Source: Lineus longissimus (lineage: Eukaryota; Nemertea; Pilidiophora; Heteronemertea; Lineidae). From it: a DNA stretch of 64,000 nucleotides. The notes below the pieces were generated by a model, which was not told the origin of the DNA, did not search any database, and worked only from the letters and a program-made list of their open reading frames with translations. The translations under genes were made by a program, and so were the position numbers. Location: contig NC_088313.1 in the NCBI RefSeq assembly GCF_910592395.1, positions 19,236,437-19,300,436 of the forward strand, given 5' to 3'. This document shows positions 20,001 to 35,000 of the stretch, piece by piece. Numbering within the stretch: the first letter of the stretch is position 1; the number at the start of each line of letters is the position of its first letter.

Positions 20001-23000
20001 AAGCCATTTTACTGGACGTTACATGTGAAAAATGACTTCCTTGCTCTGGCAATGACAGCAAGGAGAAAAGGCAGAAATGGGCAGTCTGATAATCAGTCAT
20101 ATTCAGAAGGTGCATGCTCTCAGATTGACTCATTCCCAGGCATGATTAAGGAGGTGCTCACAATGCCAATTGATGCAGCCGTGACTAAGTACTTTGGAGA
20201 CACCCAAACATGAAGCACTCCTGATCAATTTCACCACCTGGTGCCAATACATTTCTCATTATCCACATACGTATCATTCTGATATTCAGGTTTTCGATAA
20301 TCCAACGTTATTATACACAGAATATCGAGTGGCGGAGTACAAGTGTATGGTAAACCACTGTTGCCAGGATGCATATGATTGATTGGGAAGAATGCTCAGT
20401 TACACTTTCTGCACTGATAAGGGGGGGGGGGGGGGGGGGGTGCTTGGTGGCCTGTAGGATCTTTTAAGTGCAAACAGCCATTATCGGAAATCCTATTTTA
20501 AAAGGAACTGGTTCTGTGTACGCTGATATATTTTCAAAGGAAATGATAAATCACACCATGTTCATCTTGATCATGCAGGATTTTTTTCTATCATAACCTT
20601 CACATTTATCATGATCAATGTGAGTACAACACATTTTCCAATCACCGCTAGCTTCCCAAAAACTAAACTGCACACATCTTTATTAATGATAATTTCATTC
20701 TACTGAGTGATCCTGGTGGCTTTACTTCTATACCCTTCATCTCATTGTCATAAATCAGGCAGAAACAAATATTTACGCTCTGGGACAACATCTATGAATT
20801 TCCAATAATCGATATCCTCTCCCAAACACACAGAGCCGCACACACACGGCGCCCAATCGAATCTACTGGTTTATACAGGGCCGCAATAGACTTGCTCGAA
20901 CCTTTTCTCAAGCAAATTCTGTAGAGTGGTCAAATGCATGCACTCCACACACCACTTCATCAGGCTTGTCTATCGTTTCCAGAAATCTTATTGAATTTAT
21001 TGATGTAAAGTTCTAGTTTCGTTATAATCGATATCGTCAGTTCAATACAGCAGATTCCAGGGGAGAAAGCGTCAATGACAATCGAATTGCATCACAACAC
21101 TTATCAATTATTTCAGTATACGTAGGCAATAAGCTGCGTGTGTACTAGAGGGTGCTATTCCTATGAAATATTCATATTATTGATGAGGTCTCTACTCGTT
21201 TCTTTCTAATCAATACAAAGGCAGATTCACAGACAGATTGCATCAGACGTATTATGTAGATAAAAAGAAAGCAAGTCAGAACACCCATCATGCAATTTGA
21301 ACAAGCTGAGCAATTACTTTAACAAAAACACTGCGTCGCCTGTTCCTTCTAACAACAAACGTGCAATGATTGGGGATGACCAAATAACAGCTAACTCGGC
21401 CACGCACGGAGCAGGCTCATGTCAATTTAGCCCTCCTGCGTCCTGCTGGTTCCCTGATCATACTGTTGGTGATCAGTAAGGAAATTAGCCATAAGACTGC
21501 TGAGTGTGATGAATATGTGACGATGGCAATTATCTTCAGTCATGCAAAAGTTAAGGATAGGGCGAATAGAACAAAGTACTGGTGTGGCTCTCTACCAACG
21601 GCCTTGCTTTAAGGATGTCGTTGCAGAGTGCATGCATAGAAGGTGCTTCTGATATGCATCAGGAAATGTACAGACATTCTACAAATTGTTTTTTGATGTG
21701 TAAATGGTAGCAAACTCTCACAGGGAGACTAATAAAGCCAGTTGCTGAGTTGTCTCTAATGTCTAACAATACAATGGATTCTATTCAAGTTTGGACCAGG
21801 ACAGTTTTACCACTGGACCACCAAATTTGGAGCCTCACTATCCCGCCTAGCTGCCTTTTAAGGCACAAGGATCTGCTTTTAGATGTATAAATGCGATTGA
21901 CGCACAAGGCAGATATATCGACATGCTTAGAACAAAACAATGTGACTTCTCACTATAGGCCTACTATTATAACAACCATACACCTCTATATGGTTTCAGC
22001 ATGATCACCATCGATATCCTCACTTTGATCATCCCCATATCTCTCTATTAACTGACGCTGCACGGAGTGAATGGCCTTTTCATTATGCCCCACCAGTAAA
22101 CCCGTCAGCGTGTTCATCGTCATTGCCTACCCGACCTACGCAACTGTATTCGTAAACACCTCAAGTATTAAAATTTATATATTCTCCACGCACTCGTTAT
22201 GAACTGGGTTTTTATCCTTTTTTATTAATACGAAAAACAGAAACAGTCAAGACTGTGAAAAACACTGATGTTTACGGATGATCCCGTAAGAAGTGTCATG
22301 GCCTTCGTGATGTCAAGAAGTCAACAGAAGATTTACCCAAATTATATTTTCCCGCTAAATGTTTACGTGCTACACAAAACTAATCACATTATGCCCCTTG
22401 GGAATAAAAAGCGCCAACATCAACACCAAGATATCGCCTTCTTAGAACAAATCGATTGTGCAGACAAAATATCAGCGAGATAAAATTGGTAAAGCTATTC
22501 CACCGGGACAGGCGGCTTACCGTATTCATTACAATAAGCCGAGTGTTATTGAAGGACGGAAAATTTAGATAGTAAACACCTTTTATTGGCAGTTAAGAGG
22601 GAATTCGAACTCAGCAAAAAACAGATAAAGATAAAAAAATCAAGTGATGAAGAAATGCTAAGGACACGCCTTTCATGTTCACGCTGTTGCAATGGTTCGA
22701 TCGCAAGTCGCAGCAACAAGAAACGCTCGTTTTCGCGGGGCTTGTGTGATGGTCTTAGATCAACAGGGCCGATCAATAGATGGTAACTCCACCACTATGC
22801 ACTAATTCCGGACATGGCGGAAGACATTAAGTCCCTTTTGTTTTGTACTCCGTGTAGATAACCAAAAATTGCCTACCACAAATGGCCATGAGGTAAGGAC
22901 CATTCTGCCATAGCAGCACATTTGCATCATTCAGCCATACTATCCAACCAGTTACAAATCTAATGGACCTGAGCTGGTAATTCCGATGGTAAGTGGACAC

Positions 23001-26000
23001 AAATTGATGTATCCCCAAAAGATCACATTTAGTTCCAAGGAATATGTCAAGATCATGACGAATGGATGGAAAAGTAACTGCATTTTTAGCCTCAGCTGCT
23101 CAGTGATTCTTGCTGAATCAAGGCCAGGGGCGGGGAGACTTGAGGTACTGACTATGAAAGGTTGGATGACATGGTCAGAAAAGGTCCTTGCGGTGATTTT
23201 AAGGGGAAAATAATAAAGGCATGAGTTATATCTTTTTCACTCACTGAAGCCACTCCCACCAGCCCCTAATACTGGCAATTCACGGAAGAATAAAGCACCA
23301 CTGTGGCAAACCACACAGAGCAATTTGCTATGAAATGTGATGAATACCAGCAGCAGTGTGATAACATCAGTGGAAGAAAAACTTTACCTATAAAGTATTG
23401 CACACCACTCTACCGAGAACATCAACCTTTTTGCCTCTGGCATAGATACAGTGAACTTTTTGGGGGAAAACCAGTGCAGTTTGTGAAGGAACGCATGGTA
23501 TGAGCACGAAATGCATCGGCCTACACAGGAAAACCCAACTCCCAGCCAGGTAGGAGTATAACAGGTAATGGTTACCTGTTTCAAAGAATGAAATCGCTTT
23601 CACTGCACTAAGATAAACCCAGCGCAGCTTCTTTCCCCTTCACCGTGATAAAAGTGACGCAGAAAGAATATGAATTACTCTTCATCACAGTCAAGAAAAT
23701 GGAAAGAAAGCGACCAATCTCATTAAAAGATTATGCCAGGACAATAAATCACAACTGTTGCTCTTTAGAAGATTACAGGTCGAAGCCTTGAGGGGGGGGG
23801 CTGTTTCAGGACAGTGGAACCTTGTGTAGCCAAAATCTCTCAAAGAAGGACACCCTTCCCGTCAAGTGCACAATCTATTTTGTTCCAAGCTAATTGAATA
23901 AAGACTTCATACATTCTTTCTTCTACCTAAGTCTGAAGTATTGCAGGAAATGAAACAATTCACTCCTCTGAACCCCTCTTCCATGAAACACCATCATGAT
24001 GGCCAAGTCTTCCCTATTAATGGCTCTCAAAGGGACCATTATTTCCTGAGCGCCAAGAGAGGCATTGGGTTCTGAATACAAATCGATATTCAAGCCACTG
24101 ATTTGTGAGAGTCAAGAATTTCAAGGAAATCTGGCAGCACACAACTCAAGATATACCGTAGTCATATAGTGATTTCCTGAGATGTCAAACTTCAAAAGAA
24201 CTTCCGCTGAGTGTGTCACGAATAAAGAGAAGAATTGATTTCTATAGCTTAAAGAACTGACAAATAAAAGTAGAATTTTAAAGGACAGACATAAATAAAG
24301 TGTATAAAATGAAAGACATTCTGAGCTTCCGGCTATTCTCTGGATCAAACATGTCTATGAAAGAGATATCAAGCTGTTATTGTGACCCAGAAACCACCTT
24401 CAGAGAAGTTTTATGATGATTAGAGAATCACGAATTTGAAGAGAATAGAAACGATGAAAGACCTTGGTCACTCTATCGATAAAGCATGAAAGCTTTCGTT
24501 TTGATTGAATTGATCAGTTGTGTCCCGAGACCCATTTCGAGCAATCTTGAGAATCGTGTACTTTAGTACCTATTGTTGAGATTGATTATTGAGGAACGAA
24601 AGTGCTCTACATTTTGTATCATACATGTCTTGATCAGAATGGCTGTCAGCCCCAAAGGCCCTTCCATTAGTGGTGTCATAGGCCACCTTGGAGAGATTTC
24701 CTTCCTTAAACAAATGAATGACAGCCTTTATGATTATATCCCCTCTAAGTCTACGAACAACTGTATGGTAATGGTTAAGGACATTCATCATGAATCCTAC
24801 CGACATAATTATGTATTGTCACACGAGATGGTTATGAATGGGATATAACAATACGGAAATTTAGATGCGCTTCAGTATGATTTATTCTGCAATGTTAAAG
24901 GACAGATTCAGTACACACCTCACAGAATACACACTTGCTCTAAATAGATGCCTCATATCCCTTAATGCGGATTGTGTGAAACCTAGGCAAGAACCTCCCC
25001 AGTCATTATTTTTGAAAAGACACAAATAGTTAATAGCCATATATCTTAGGTTGTGACTGAAGTAATACGATACCTGATGAAACGGGTTTCCCAACTTTGC
25101 CTATCCCATACCCCACAAATTACAAGATCACGCAGCCACACAAAATCAGTATTTTTCCACTATTAAAGCGAACTTACCACTGTGGTTGTGACCAATTTGG
25201 TTAAAATAGAAATTATAATGCAACACCACAGACTCTCGTTTGTCTGCAACCCAGTGATATACCACGATGGTGATTGTGAGCCACACCTATTGCTGAAGTA
25301 ACAGGAAGCAGTTTGGTATACATTTGTACTTTGGTGGAACATTTGAATGGTTGAGGGGGGGGGGGGGGGGATAAAGAGCCTTTAAATGTCATTCTGTCAT
25401 ACACGTTGACAAGGCATACATCATGCTCATTATAAATCAAATCAAACAATAATTGGCCTCGTTAGACCACAATTACACCAGAACCATTGACACCATTTCA
25501 AGCCGCTGAAGTCAATCCTCCAGAGATCAACTTTTGAATAATGAATAGCATTTCATCATGTTCTAACCTGGAAAACCCTTCTCAAAACTTCCTTGGTGAG
25601 AAATCATGGCTGATTCTCCGAAATCAAATCTCAAAGACACATGAACGAGGTGATAACATTTATGACCCATTACCCAAAACTTAGACCTAAGTCGCCTCGG
25701 TTATGGCAGAGTCTTTCAAAGACTCTGGTTTCGGTCTGCATTTTCGGTCTAAAAGGGCCGCAAGAGAGGTATTAATTATGTCCATAGATTAATAATGCAG
25801 AGCCCACTGGTGGTATAAGGTGCCTCCATTGTCTTGTTATCTCCAGTATCTTCTTGCAATAGCTGTAAATCTCTTGAAATTATTTCTTGTGTGGGGTGAA
25901 TAGTTGAACACTACCTGCCGTTTCCGACTGTGCCGAGACTGAAAATGTCTCGCCACAGCTCTTGCCCTGTCTAGAATACAAACCCACGAATAGCAGTGGT

Positions 26001-29000
26001 ATTGTCGACAGGGGACACGACACTGTCTCTTGAAATAAACCATTGTCCAACTCAGACAAGTCCAGAGGGTATGATGGTGTCAAGGACGCCCCACTTTGCT
26101 GCTGGACATCCTTCCAGCAGCTATACAATGGTGGTGAACAGAATGGAACAAGAGGTTTCTTAAAAATAACACCCCACATCCTCTTCCACGGATTCAATGT
26201 TTGCACAAGAATACTGAAATGGGCCAAGTAGCAATTGAATTCCGGATATTCTGATCTAGAATATACTTCCTCAGTAGTGAGGTGTTCCAGTTATTAGATT
26301 TGTCTGAATTTTCAGAAATCATGACTTTCTATGCAAGGGCCAAGTAAACCTGATTCTTGATACACAGGATGATGTTTAACCTTCCTTTCTGCATGGGGGA
26401 GGGGTTGTTCCACCCAGCACTGAGAAACATGTCAGTCCCAATTCGCGATTAGATGATTCCTGTATAGTCTTTCAGTCAGTTATTCAGAACACTATCACTG
26501 AACTTACATTAAATTTAACTTGGTGTCAGTCCAAAGGGCTTTAGTTAAAACTAAAGGACATAGCACCAAGTAAAAGTTGATGCCAAGTTGGTCAGTCGCT
26601 TACTTTGTTTTGACCATTTCGGCAAGGAATACATTACATAGGGTAACATTGAATCTGATATTCGAGGCCAAGCACAAGGGACACCCTGTAGATCACTGCC
26701 TGACTGGATTCAACTGTCATCTGCCTTGCCATATTTCATACATCCAACAAAGACGGAGTCAAAGGCAAAAATCTATCAAACATTAGAAATTTATTCATCA
26801 TTGAAATGCAATGCCTCTGGACATAAAAACAATACAATATTTCACATTTCAGAAGCAAGAATAAATAAATTGTGGAGTTGCAGCAGCAGATCTTATACAT
26901 TATGGACGCTGAATGAACCGACTGCATGGCCTAGGGACGAAAGAAAGGTCTCCTGCGGGAGAATGACAGTTGAGAACTGGTAATGTTAAAACATACTTTT
27001 CATACCATCGGTTACCAGCGTTCCTGTATATACATAACATATATCTATCATTACATTGTATGTACTCAGCTGAGTCATATTCACAGTATGATTATTCTAG
27101 TGGGCCATATGCCAAAACTACTTGAATTGCAAAATATCTAGGCCAACCACTTTCAGGCGAAAGCCTATACCCAGCCCCTCAGAAGCACGTAATTTGATAG
27201 ATGAGTATACCTGAACTGTGTATTTTCAATTAAACCTGTCCCAAGGTCTTTACTCTGAACTATCCTATGAGTAATATACATGTACATCATGGAAATACAA
27301 ATTATAGCCAGGTATTCAGTATAAACTATGGCAGATTTGACCACATCATTGATGGAGGAATGAACCCCTGGCTCACTTAACTGAGAAAACACAGTAGAAA
27401 ACACGGTAGGCCCATGAAGAATGTGCAATTCATATAAGATTTCTAGGTATATACCGGTACGGATAATTCTTAAAGAGAAGAACTTATGGCAGATTATCAT
27501 TCAAGGACTACGATCAAATCTAGAGATCAAACTTTTGGACAATGATCAAAAATACAGATCAAAGTCTGCTCAACGACATGAAAATTATACTGATAGGCCG
27601 AAGATTCCCTATAGTTCTCTGTCTCCTCCGATTAGTTTTAAATGGGACTATAGGCAGGAACCACACAGGTCAGATTAAGTTACATAAAGTTCAGATTTCT
27701 CTCAAGTTTTAAAAGCTTTCTTTCCCAAATCAAGTTTGAACTGCTTACTTTATTCTGACGTCCTATACAATCATGTAGCAACAGTTAACAGATTTACAGC
27801 AGAAAAGTATAAAAGAGTTCATAGCACCAAAACACGGGGAACAATCCCCACCGCAGAGTCAGGTTTTCTCCTCGAACAAAGTCACATCTGGAGACAACAC
27901 TAGCAAGTCTTAATACCAATCCTCCTCCACAGGTATCCAATCACTGTCATCGTTATCTCTTCTCTAAATGACATAGTCATCATCCATCTCCTCTGCAAAA
28001 TGTGACCAAGTTCTCAAAACGTGACTCCTTTCCCAAGTTAGTAATGTTGTAAAAGCGAAATCGAAACCAGTCTCCAATTCCGAGGCCCCACTACCTTAGT
28101 ACCAACGCCGTAGAAATATCCTTAGATACGATTCTTGGTTTAGCGTTCAGTAAATGTCATTTCAAACACAATAGTGGTTATTTTCCGAAATATTGAACAC
28201 TCTGCCTGTATTATTGGGGTCTAAAATGTTCGCCAGGCCATTTCGTCGCACCCTGTACCTCTGCGAAGACAGAACGCTATCATTTTCCAAATTCTGTTGA
28301 GCAGACGCCTCGTTATCACAATCGTGCGTTGAATCGTCAAGAACGCAGTCTGAAGCAGACGACTGTTCATTTTCACAACGTTGTGTTTCCGTGGTGATTC
28401 TCGAACATTTGCAGGGCATATTGTGTAAGTACTCTATCTCACCTGTTCTCAAGTCCTGGAAGATGTCCGCGACAGCGTTCCGACGGCGACGCAAATGTGG
28501 CGGCGTGTTTGCAACAACCGAACCAGCTACCGCTGCAACTTGCTGTTCCGTCATCGTGTCAAGCATTTTCGTTTCTTCAACTTTCGACATCCGACGATGA
28601 GAAAATTCGTATAAATTCTTCCTCTAACGTTTACAAAGTATATAATCCGATAATTCACTCACAAAGTCCGCAAGGACGTTTGATTTGCCTTAGTGTGCTC
28701 TTACTATCAGCTCTGAATGTCTATTGTCAGCTGTCGTGGACGCGCGCCTATTTATCGGCTTATCGTCATGATCGTCTGCCAGCTGATGATGCGTTGATGA
28801 CGTCAATCGCGCCCAATCAGAACGAGGGTTTTCCAATAATATCATGAATATCTAGGTCATGGTAGTTCTATAGACATTTTTCATAGGGGTACGGCAACGA
28901 TATTACCGGTAGTATATATCATATACCCCCAAAATTCACATTTAGGAAAAACACTTCTATAAATAGATCAGATGAGCACTTCCCTTACGGCATCGAATGA

Positions 29001-32000
29001 TTAATCTACACCAGACTTAATACACAATTAAAACATCAGTTTTCTACTCAGTTCAGCCAAATTGTTGTTAAAACTTTGGGAAGTAAAGATCCTACCCGCA
29101 CTTTGCGTCGTTTTCTATCATCAAATTGCCAGTAAGACATTGACAAAGAGTTCCCGCAATCATTGTTGAACAGATATCTTGACCTGATATACATGGGTTA
29201 TGCGACTACATTTTTGCTCTTATTCAACAGTGAATGACCAAAGGTTAGGAGCGGCAAAGCCACAGCGTTTTAGGCGGGAAACCGTTTTGGCAGGTTTATA
29301 CGACGTCCCGCGCTGTGCGCGGGTTGCCGACACGACTTTTTGCGAATCATGGAACCGGTCCAAACCATAAACTGCAAGTGTCGTATAGGGGGCTACATGT
29401 ATTAACGTGACCATTGGTGGCCCAACACTGACCGGAATCCAGATCATTACTGACTGCCATTCAATGTGATGAAAACGTCCTTGCTATACAAGAAATAACA
29501 CTAAACCGCACCCAACTGCCAAACTCATGATCTAATAAACGTGTACTGCGACGAATCAGCGCGTCGTCTCTCTGAACATTGATTGAATAAGAGTCTTTCA
29601 ATAAAGAAAGACTGATTAAATCATATATAAATGTGTGAAATAGTTATATCTGTCAGGTCTGGTCATCGAACTGCCTGTGACGTCAATAGAAGTCCAATTA
29701 TATCGATGTATTACATAACACTTTTTGATCGCGCAATATTACCCTCAACCTCAGTGTAGATATTGCAAACTTTTACATACGTTTCGTCTTGTGATATTAC
29801 CACTAGTATAATTTCAATCATGACTGACTGAAAAGTTTTAATCAATTCTTGATGATCGGGAATAACTTCAATGATCTAGTTAGTGAATGAATATCCATCC
29901 GTCAGCTCTGTTTGTAGATGAATACTCATCCGTCAGCTCTGTTTGTAGATGAATACTCATCCGTCAGCTCTGTTTGTAGATGAATACTCATCCGTCAGCT
30001 CTGTTTGTAGATGAATACTCATCCGTCAGCTCTGTTTGTAGATGAATATCCATCCGTCAGCTCTGTTTGTAGATGAATATCCATCCGTCAGCTCTGTTTG
30101 TAGATGAATACTCATCCGTCAGCTCTGTTTGTAGATGAATACCCATCCGTCAGCTCTGTTTGTAGATGAATATCCATCCGTCAGCTCTGTTTGTAGATGA
30201 ATACTCATCCGTCAGCTCTGTTTATAGATGAATACTCATCCGTCAGCTCTGTTTGTAGATGAATACTCATCCGTCAGCTCTGTTTGTAGATGAATACTCA
30301 TCCGTCAGCTCTGTTTGTAGATGAATATCCATCCGTCAGCTCTGTTTGTAGATGAATACTCATCCGTCAGCTCTGTTTGTAGATGAATACTCATCCGTCA
30401 GCTCTGTTTGTAGATGAATACTCATCCGTCAGCTCTGTTTGTAGATGAATACTCATCCGTCAGCTCTGTTTGTAGATGAATATCCATCCGTCAGCTCTGT
30501 TTGTAGATGAATACTCATCCGTCAGCTCTGTTTGTAGATGAATACCCATCCGTCAGCTCTGTTTGTAGATGAATATCCATCCGTCAGCTCTGTTTGTAGA
30601 TGAATATCCATCCGTCAGCTCTGTTTGTAGATGAATACTCATCCGTCAGCTCTGTTTGTAGATGAATACTCATCCGTCAGCTCTGTTTGTAGATGAATAC
30701 TCATCCGTCAGCTCTGTTTGTAGATGAATACTCATCCGTCAGCTCTGTTTGTAGATGAATATCCATCCGTCAGCTCTGTTTGTAGATGAATACTCATCCG
30801 TCAGCTCTGTTTGTAGATGAATACCCATCCGTCAGCTCTGTTTGTAGATGAATATCCATCCGTCAGTTGAATGACTACCCATCCGTTTATCGATGAATGC
30901 CCATCTGCAGTGTCAGAGGATGACTATCCACATGTCAGAGGTCAGGACGAAAAGTGCTGTACAACAAAACTCCTTGGAAGCATTTTGTGACAAAATAAGT
31001 TACTGCTACCTCGTATATCGAGAAGTTATATCAGGATGCCGTAACTCATACTACATCATTTCTGGCTAGACAACTTCTATCAAGCATCAGTTTTCTCAGT
31101 ATTAATAAAGACCCAAGAAATGAAATGTCCAAAAAAGAAGACTAAGATTACAACCCTGTTCCTAGTTCACATGATCAAAGCCATTACTTACTTCGCACAA
31201 CGCTTCATTAGTCCCAGGACTAAGGTTAGCCAAGGTCCATCTTATCAAGAGCCCTTATGATTTGATAAAGGATATTATACCATATCAAGAAGGTTGTCAA
31301 TATTCAAGGAAAGACAATAAAATTCCGGGGCTAGAGGTACTTGTATTTCACCTTGTGTTAACTGATGATCAAGTATTGCAACTGTATATCAACCACGTGT
31401 GATTTAGGCCAGCTTAGAGTGACATCATCCTGGGTGGATTGACTGGACCACGACTTATAAGGTAAAATGTCTCTGGGTCAGTCAGACAGGGTGATGGAAC
31501 ACACAAATAAGTCACAGGTGGTTAAGTTACTCTCGCAATGAGTGTGAAGATGATGATGCTTATTGACACTGTAATACTGTCATAGGAAATGTTATTCAAA
31601 AACAAAAGCGATTTGTCCAAAATGGTCCAGACTGTTGTTTTTCAAGACATCATGACAGACAATAACAAATTTAGCTACAGGAAATTAGATTTTCCTAAAG
31701 ACATCCCACCGGGCAATATTATGGTGAAGACTTTCAACTGCTGTGGTCCTGGAAATTATATTATAATTCACAAAGAATTATCTGGATAACCTGGATGTAG
31801 CCGTCATTGGCATCATCCTCAAAGGAGCACTTCTAATATCTAGGACCTGGTATTAAGACCTAAAAGGGGTACGCCATTTGTAATGTTTACTGGTGGCTCA
31901 GGATGACAGAAGTTCAGTCATAGAAAACCCTGTAGTGCAGTTGTAATGCATGAAAATTAGCCGGAAACTTGGTATATACTATAGTATTTGTATATCTGTG

Positions 32001-35000
32001 TACATAATGACAATGTTGAAATGTATATTCAGTGCACATTGAAAATGTGTTGGGTGAGAGACGGAACCGAAGAGAATAACAAGAAGAGTATAAGCTAATT
32101 GTTAATGTCTACCAGCAATCTAAAATAGTACTATTTGAGCTCAGGACTAGGGCAACTATGACGCAACTGAATCGCTTTCACACCATAAATGGCGCTGCGA
32201 TAAAAAGTAGGAAATACCACGACGAGAATGACGATTTTCACTTTGGTGACATCACAACCATGTTTGAACATCTCTACCCGATTGCTACTATGTCATATTT
32301 ACCTCTGTTTGTTTGGGGGCTGCTTGCTACTATTGACGGTGGATGAAAGAGGCGGCTCTGCCCCATCGGAGTAAAGAGAGTGTTGAATGCGAGTCAGTTC
32401 ACCCCCACCCCTGTCCCCCTCCCCCGCTTTATATATCAGCAAAGGCACATACTTTTGTAAACAGTCTACCGCAGCCACCCACCACCCAGTTCCAATAGAC
32501 TTACTTACATAAAATGCTTCACAAAACTTCTTCTTGAAACCCGAGGTGTGACTGATTGATGTAACAGCGCCAACAATTAATAGCCATCACCTCTGACTGC
32601 GATAATGGTCCCCTGAGCATACTGTGTATCACGCATCCAGGTACCGAGATGACGGGAGTAGCAAGAGAATGACATCACAAACCAATCATGCTAATTGCAG
32701 GTAAACACTGACAGAGCTTGTCATCAGATTTACTGGTAAAGCAAGGAATTATTTGTGGCAAGGGTGACGCAAATTGTGCCTTATGTTATGTACCGGTACT
32801 TTATTCTGTAGTAGGTGAAGGTTTCTTTCCTGATGAGGCCTTCTGAATCTTCATTGAATAAAATTGGTGTTTTTCAATCAGATTATCATCAGTGAGAACA
32901 ACATGTGACAAGATTCTTTATTCTGCATGTGCAATGTTCTGACAAAATCCATTTTGATTTTGGTCATCATACAAAGCTGACTGATGATGAAATTCTGAAA
33001 GTTTTTGTGTGTACTGCTGCAGGAGTGTCTATACAAATTGCAATTTTTAAGCTTTGTGATGCAATCAGTAACAATAAGTTCAACACTATCGCCATCTGAT
33101 GGTCATGTGAAGAAGTACAAGTCTTTTGTCAACCAGGAAGGTCTGATGAGGAAGTTCCTTGACTTTATGAATGGAAAAGGTGCCATTCATAAATATCAAT
33201 GTTTCCCATGATCAGAATCCCCCAATCATGACATTGAAACATTGAAGCTTGTGATGACACTTCTTTATTAATCTTAACACGGCCTTGAGACACACAATAT
33301 GTACCTACAACGTTTAATGGATGGTCACAACTCAGAATTTATGGGACAACTAAAGATTGAAAATAAATTTGATCACCTTCGTCCCTCAGTTTTGTTAATA
33401 ACTGCCCAAAGACACCTCGATGTGATTTGCCATCGGGATGAGTCACCAGGATGTCGACATCTCCACAAGTGGCCTTCCCACGTCGGTATGAGCCACAGGC
33501 TTGGGCAATGAGACCAGGGTCAATTTCATGACACGCACGCTTTACCTAAGATATGGTGTTTGGGATAAAGAAAAGAAACATTAAGACGAAGACCTTTGTA
33601 AATACACAGTAGAAGCAGATGAACTACTTTTAGCCAGACAAACGGGCCTGCCATAGCATGATAAATAACTGACTCAAGCTTCATGAGACCTCTAGATTTG
33701 GCATGGAAATGAACTGAGGTCCCTTTTAACTTGGAAATAAGCTGACTAGAAGTACACCTACCTGAACTTCAATCTCTCCAGCCTCTTCCCGCGGCATCCT
33801 TTCAACAAAGTCGTCATAATGAGCCAAACCGATTTTCTGCTGTTTGGTTAAATCACCTCTTTCTCGCAGATCATCGAGAGTCTTCAGGCCCATCTGCATC
33901 CACTTCCTGGCTGTTGTTGGCCCAGCTCCCCAAAGATTCATAAACAGGCTCATGGTGGTGACATCCTCCCTTGAACTGAGCTCATTCAGTTTTCTAAGTT
34001 CTCCACTCTCAGCAATTTCCCAGATTTTATCGGCAAGTTTTGCACCGACTCCTGGTATAGCTTTGGCTTCCTGCAGAAGAGAACGTTCAAGGTATGTTAA
34101 GCTACTAAAGTGGTGGGCCAACATGACCCACTCTTTTCTTATTTTTAAAATCAATTGCGATCTTGTCAATAAGAACAGCAATCTATTGGTGAGGTTTTTA
34201 ACAGATACAAACAAGGATTACTACCTTCCAAGTAGTGATTTTCTTCGGGTGTCTTTTCAATGCAGTCACAGCCTTACTATAGCTAAACGCCCTCCATTTG
34301 TCATTGGTGTTCTGGTAAAGAGTGGCCATTTGCTAAAAAGTAAGAAGAGACAATACTTTACTGACATGTCATTCAAATAAAAGAAGCTTTCAGAACATGA
34401 TATGATATGTAAGTTCAGGCAAACAGAGGGCCAGCAACAAGATGAAAAATGTTGTCAAAACGGATGTAAGTTTTTTGCTTCCTTACCTCCAGTTTGGCAG
34501 TGACATGCTCATTGTGGTTCACATTCAAGGGAGCCTTGGAGGACATAGAGCAAATCCAATTCCCAGTCTGGAAAAGAGAAGTTTTCATGATCACATAGTC
34601 TTTGTTATTTAGTGCTACTTCTGCCTCAAGTCTCAAGCTCTTCAAAACTTACTGGAAAATTCTTCAGTGGAGAAGTATGAGGAGTTGTATCGGAGCCACT
34701 AGCTGCAGCACTTTGTTCATCCTCATCCCCACTCGGAACATAGTCACTCTCTGGATCGCTGTCTTGAGAAGTCGCCTTCTTCTGGTAACTCTTTGTGCCT
34801 TGAACATTACCAGGGACATTTGGCTTTTCATCAACATCACCATCTGAAGCGCTATCATCAGTGTTCTCTCCGATTAAATCAGCACTCTGCAACAGCTTAT
34901 CAAAAGTTGATTCTACCACTCCTACAAGGGCTGCAGGTTCCTTGCCTTCCAACTTTTCAGGTTTACTTTCACTATCCCCAAACCCAGTTGAAAATTTAAA

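Noticed and set aside
22546-22786. Coding exon in the CG-rich patch of POLL intron 5
   Set aside because: ORFs on both strands overlap there and neither has conserved motifs or good splice sites.
29885-30870. CRISPR-like array
   Set aside because: Units are contiguous 31-bp copies with no unique spacers, in an animal intron.
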